The notes under the pieces were generated by a model. It saw only the letters and a list, made by a program, of their open reading frames with translations, was not told where the DNA came from and did no database searches. The position numbers and the translations under genes were made by a program. This document shows positions 5,492 to 7,077 of a DNA stretch of 7,077 nucleotides, piece by piece. Positions within the stretch are counted from its first letter, which is position 1. Each line of letters begins with the position of its first letter. This DNA is from an uncultured Lentisphaeria bacterium (GTDB taxonomy: Bacteria; Verrucomicrobiota; Lentisphaeria; JABSQK01; CAJWLW01), in contig CAJWLW010000258.1 in the NCBI GenBank assembly GCA_913042885.1, forward strand, positions 1 to 7,077. Direction: 5' to 3'.

Positions 5492-7077
5492 AACAACTGA
5501 ACACACTATTGGCTGGCATGCGGCCGCCGGACGATTCGGCACCGAGTTGCGGATATCCAGTTGTCGCGTCGGCGACAGCACCACAACTGCGCCCGGGCAA
5601 TTGGCGGCTGCCGCACAAGGCTCCCGGCCTGTACGATCTGCCCTACCCGGTTCGCGAGGACGCCCTGACAGCAACCCTCGACAGTGAAGGCGAGGAGCTC
5701 TCGGTGACCATCGATGGACTGGTGCCCTTTCCGGATGAGCAGTTGCTGCGCCAGTTCGATCGGCAGCAGTCGCCGGCATCGATGACCGAGGAACAACGGC
5801 GGCAGCTGATGCTATACAACCTCATCGATAACCTCGTCGGCGTCTTCGACGAGCTCCGGTGGGTCGCCGAACAGAAAGCCGAGGAAACCGACGACTGGTT
5901 CACAACACCGCGGCCGGTGCTGGCGCCGTTACCCTGGCAGGAAGTCCACAGCATGCTGCAGGCACCAGGGGAAGAGTTGCGAATGGACTTGATCGGCAAG
6001 ATCGCCAGCAACTTTGATACGGTTCTGTTCAAACTCGCGGCGTCGCCGCACAAGGTGTTGCATCGGCAGCGGCAACGGCAGCATCTGTCACGCGTTCAGC
6101 AGCTCGACGCCGCCTGCCTGTCTTGGCTGACGCGCCAGCCGGGAATTTCGGCAGCCCAGAAAGCAGGGGCGCGCCAGGAGATTCTGGCGGTGACCCGGAT
6201 TGAGGGCTATGACACGATGGAGAACCGCGTGCTCAAGGACATGCTGCGGCGCTGCCGGCACGCGGCACGGCTGTCCCTGCACCAGAACCGCGCGCACGCC
6301 GACAAGGCGCGTTACCGCATGGTGCAGCGTTTCGATCAGCGCTGCGGAACCGCACTTCAGTCGCCGGTATTTGCGGGGATCCACAATCTTACCGGCGTAC
6401 CGCAACCCAATTATGTGCTACTGCATGACACGTCCTATCGCGAGATGTGGCATTGGTACCTGCGCCTGGTCAAACGTGAAACCGCAACGCTCGACGCCTG
6501 GCGCTGGCAGCACCGCCTATGGGCGGATGTCGTGCGGTTGATGGTTTGCAGTTGCCTCTCCAGCGCAGCTGTCCGGTCACCGGCACAACAGTACCTGTGG
6601 CTGCGTGAGAGCGCGACGACCGGCAACTGGATCGAATCGATGGACTGGCCGGGGCCCGTGTTGATCGACGATGGCCGCGCAGTCGTTGAAGCGTTCTGTC
6701 CGGCAACGATGCCGAAGGGTGACTACTTCGGCCTGCCGCTGGCGGACTGGGCAACCGCATCGGGAGCGGACCTGCTGCTGTTGGTGTCAAATGTCAACGG
6801 GTCGGCGCAGCGATGTGTATTTGTATGGGCAATCCACAGTCCCCAGCAATCGCCGGACGATGGCGCGCTTGCAGAATTGGCCAAGCTTGCGGAGTCCGCA
6901 CTGGCAAGGATTGGTACGCAGATCGCAACCGGCGGGCTGATAATCGCCAATGATTGTTTCAGTGTTGCGGAATCGGCAGTTTCGCGGGCCGGAACCGGCG
7001 AGGTGCAGGCACTGCGCGTGTCCGGGCAACCGGATCAGTGGCTCGATGCGGTCGGGCAGGCAATCACATGGACGTGA
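5488..7077 (+). CDS. DUF2357-like (McrC-related) protein, possible defence-system component
   Basis: The 529-residue product is assigned tentatively to DUF2357, a domain known from McrC-type partners of McrB-like GTPases/AAA+ proteins in type IV restriction and related systems. The best landmark is YDTMENRVLKDML (241-253), the DTxENR-type signature I associate with that domain. Helical segments (about 254-290) and YVLLHDTSYREMWHWYL (309-325) follow. The N-terminal half has an acidic, beta-rich part (about 55-80) and a helical part (100-205). The last 160 or so residues contain alternating hydrophobic strands (LLLLVSNVN, CVFVWAIH, GGLIIANDC), but I find no D-(D/E)xK nuclease motif, so nuclease activity is doubtful. 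No signal peptide or membrane helix is seen. The earliest start is TTG at 5488; ATG at 5518 (residue 11) is the alternative, and neither has a clear Shine-Dalgarno. The 3' end overlaps start codons of another frame, suggesting a coupled downstream gene. The protein is certainly coding; the function is inferred. Confidence 0.85.
   Translation: MKQLNTLLAGMRPPDDSAPSCGYPVVASATAPQLRPGNWRLPHKAPGLYDLPYPVREDALTATLDSEGEELSVTIDGLVPFPDEQLLRQFDRQQSPASMTEEQRRQLMLYNLIDNLVGVFDELRWVAEQKAEETDDWFTTPRPVLAPLPWQEVHSMLQAPGEELRMDLIGKIASNFDTVLFKLAASPHKVLHRQRQRQHLSRVQQLDAACLSWLTRQPGISAAQKAGARQEILAVTRIEGYDTMENRVLKDMLRRCRHAARLSLHQNRAHADKARYRMVQRFDQRCGTALQSPVFAGIHNLTGVPQPNYVLLHDTSYREMWHWYLRLVKRETATLDAWRWQHRLWADVVRLMVCSCLSSAAVRSPAQQYLWLRESATTGNWIESMDWPGPVLIDDGRAVVEAFCPATMPKGDYFGLPLADWATASGADLLLLVSNVNGSAQRCVFVWAIHSPQQSPDDGALAELAKLAESALARIGTQIATGGLIIANDCFSVAESAVSRAGTGEVQALRVSGQPDQWLDAVGQAITWT
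7068..7077 (+). CDS. Possible start of a coupled downstream gene, cut by the window edge
   Basis: ATG at 7068 and GTG at 7074 lie in the same frame, which differs from that of the DUF2357-like gene. The GTG forms a GTGA overlap with that gene's TGA stop. This matches the overlap style of the topoisomerase operon. Only three codons are visible, so existence and product cannot be confirmed here. Confidence 0.25.

Noticed and set aside
5420..5779. 119-codon - strand frame in the divergent region and the 5' part of the DUF2357-like gene
   Set aside because: It is antisense to the main gene and Arg/Ala/Pro-rich with no motif, so it is a composition shadow.

Overview
This is a GC-rich (about 60% by eye), densely packed bacterial window. 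It carries two short-chain dehydrogenases, a DNA topoisomerase III, a small exported basic protein, a calcineurin-like metallophosphoesterase and a DUF2357-like protein. The lineage cannot be fixed from sequence alone. High GC, ATGA-type gene overlaps, mixed ATG/GTG/TTG starts and few strong Shine-Dalgarno sequences fit Proteobacteria or the PVC group (Verrucomicrobiota/Kiritimatiellota). The small exported protein has a DKEWATAGKILTG segment that reminds me of PVC-group proteins, but that is a weak recollection. No RNA gene, insertion sequence, integrase, CRISPR array or replication origin was found.

Positions 1-3700 (+ strand) look like one transcription unit: the 3' part of an SDR oxidoreductase, a complete second SDR, and an 814-residue type IA topoisomerase III with two C-terminal zinc-ribbon/Crpt repeats. 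Each junction is a 4-base ATGA stop/start overlap, so translation is probably coupled. A topoisomerase coupled to two SDRs is an unexpected pairing. Positions 3701-3827 are a convergent spacer with a C8 run and GC-rich hairpins but no U-tract terminator.

Positions 3828-5366 hold two - strand genes about 225 bp apart: the exported Arg/Tyr-rich protein, with its own leader, and the metallophosphoesterase, which starts with GTG. Positions 5367-5446 are a short divergent control region with a 7-bp dyad and a TATGAT box. It separates the phosphoesterase from the + strand DUF2357-like gene (5488-7077). That gene appears to start at TTG, and a 14-codon upstream ORF overlaps this start by TTGA.

The DUF2357-like protein is the best lead for a little-described system. 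The DUF2357 fold occurs in McrC-type restriction partners, but its C-terminal third shows no recognisable PD-(D/E)xK nuclease motif. Its last codons contain ATG and GTG starts for another gene that would continue past the window edge. A nuclease-less or diverged McrC-like protein coupled to an unseen partner is a reasonable hypothesis, not a demonstrated one.
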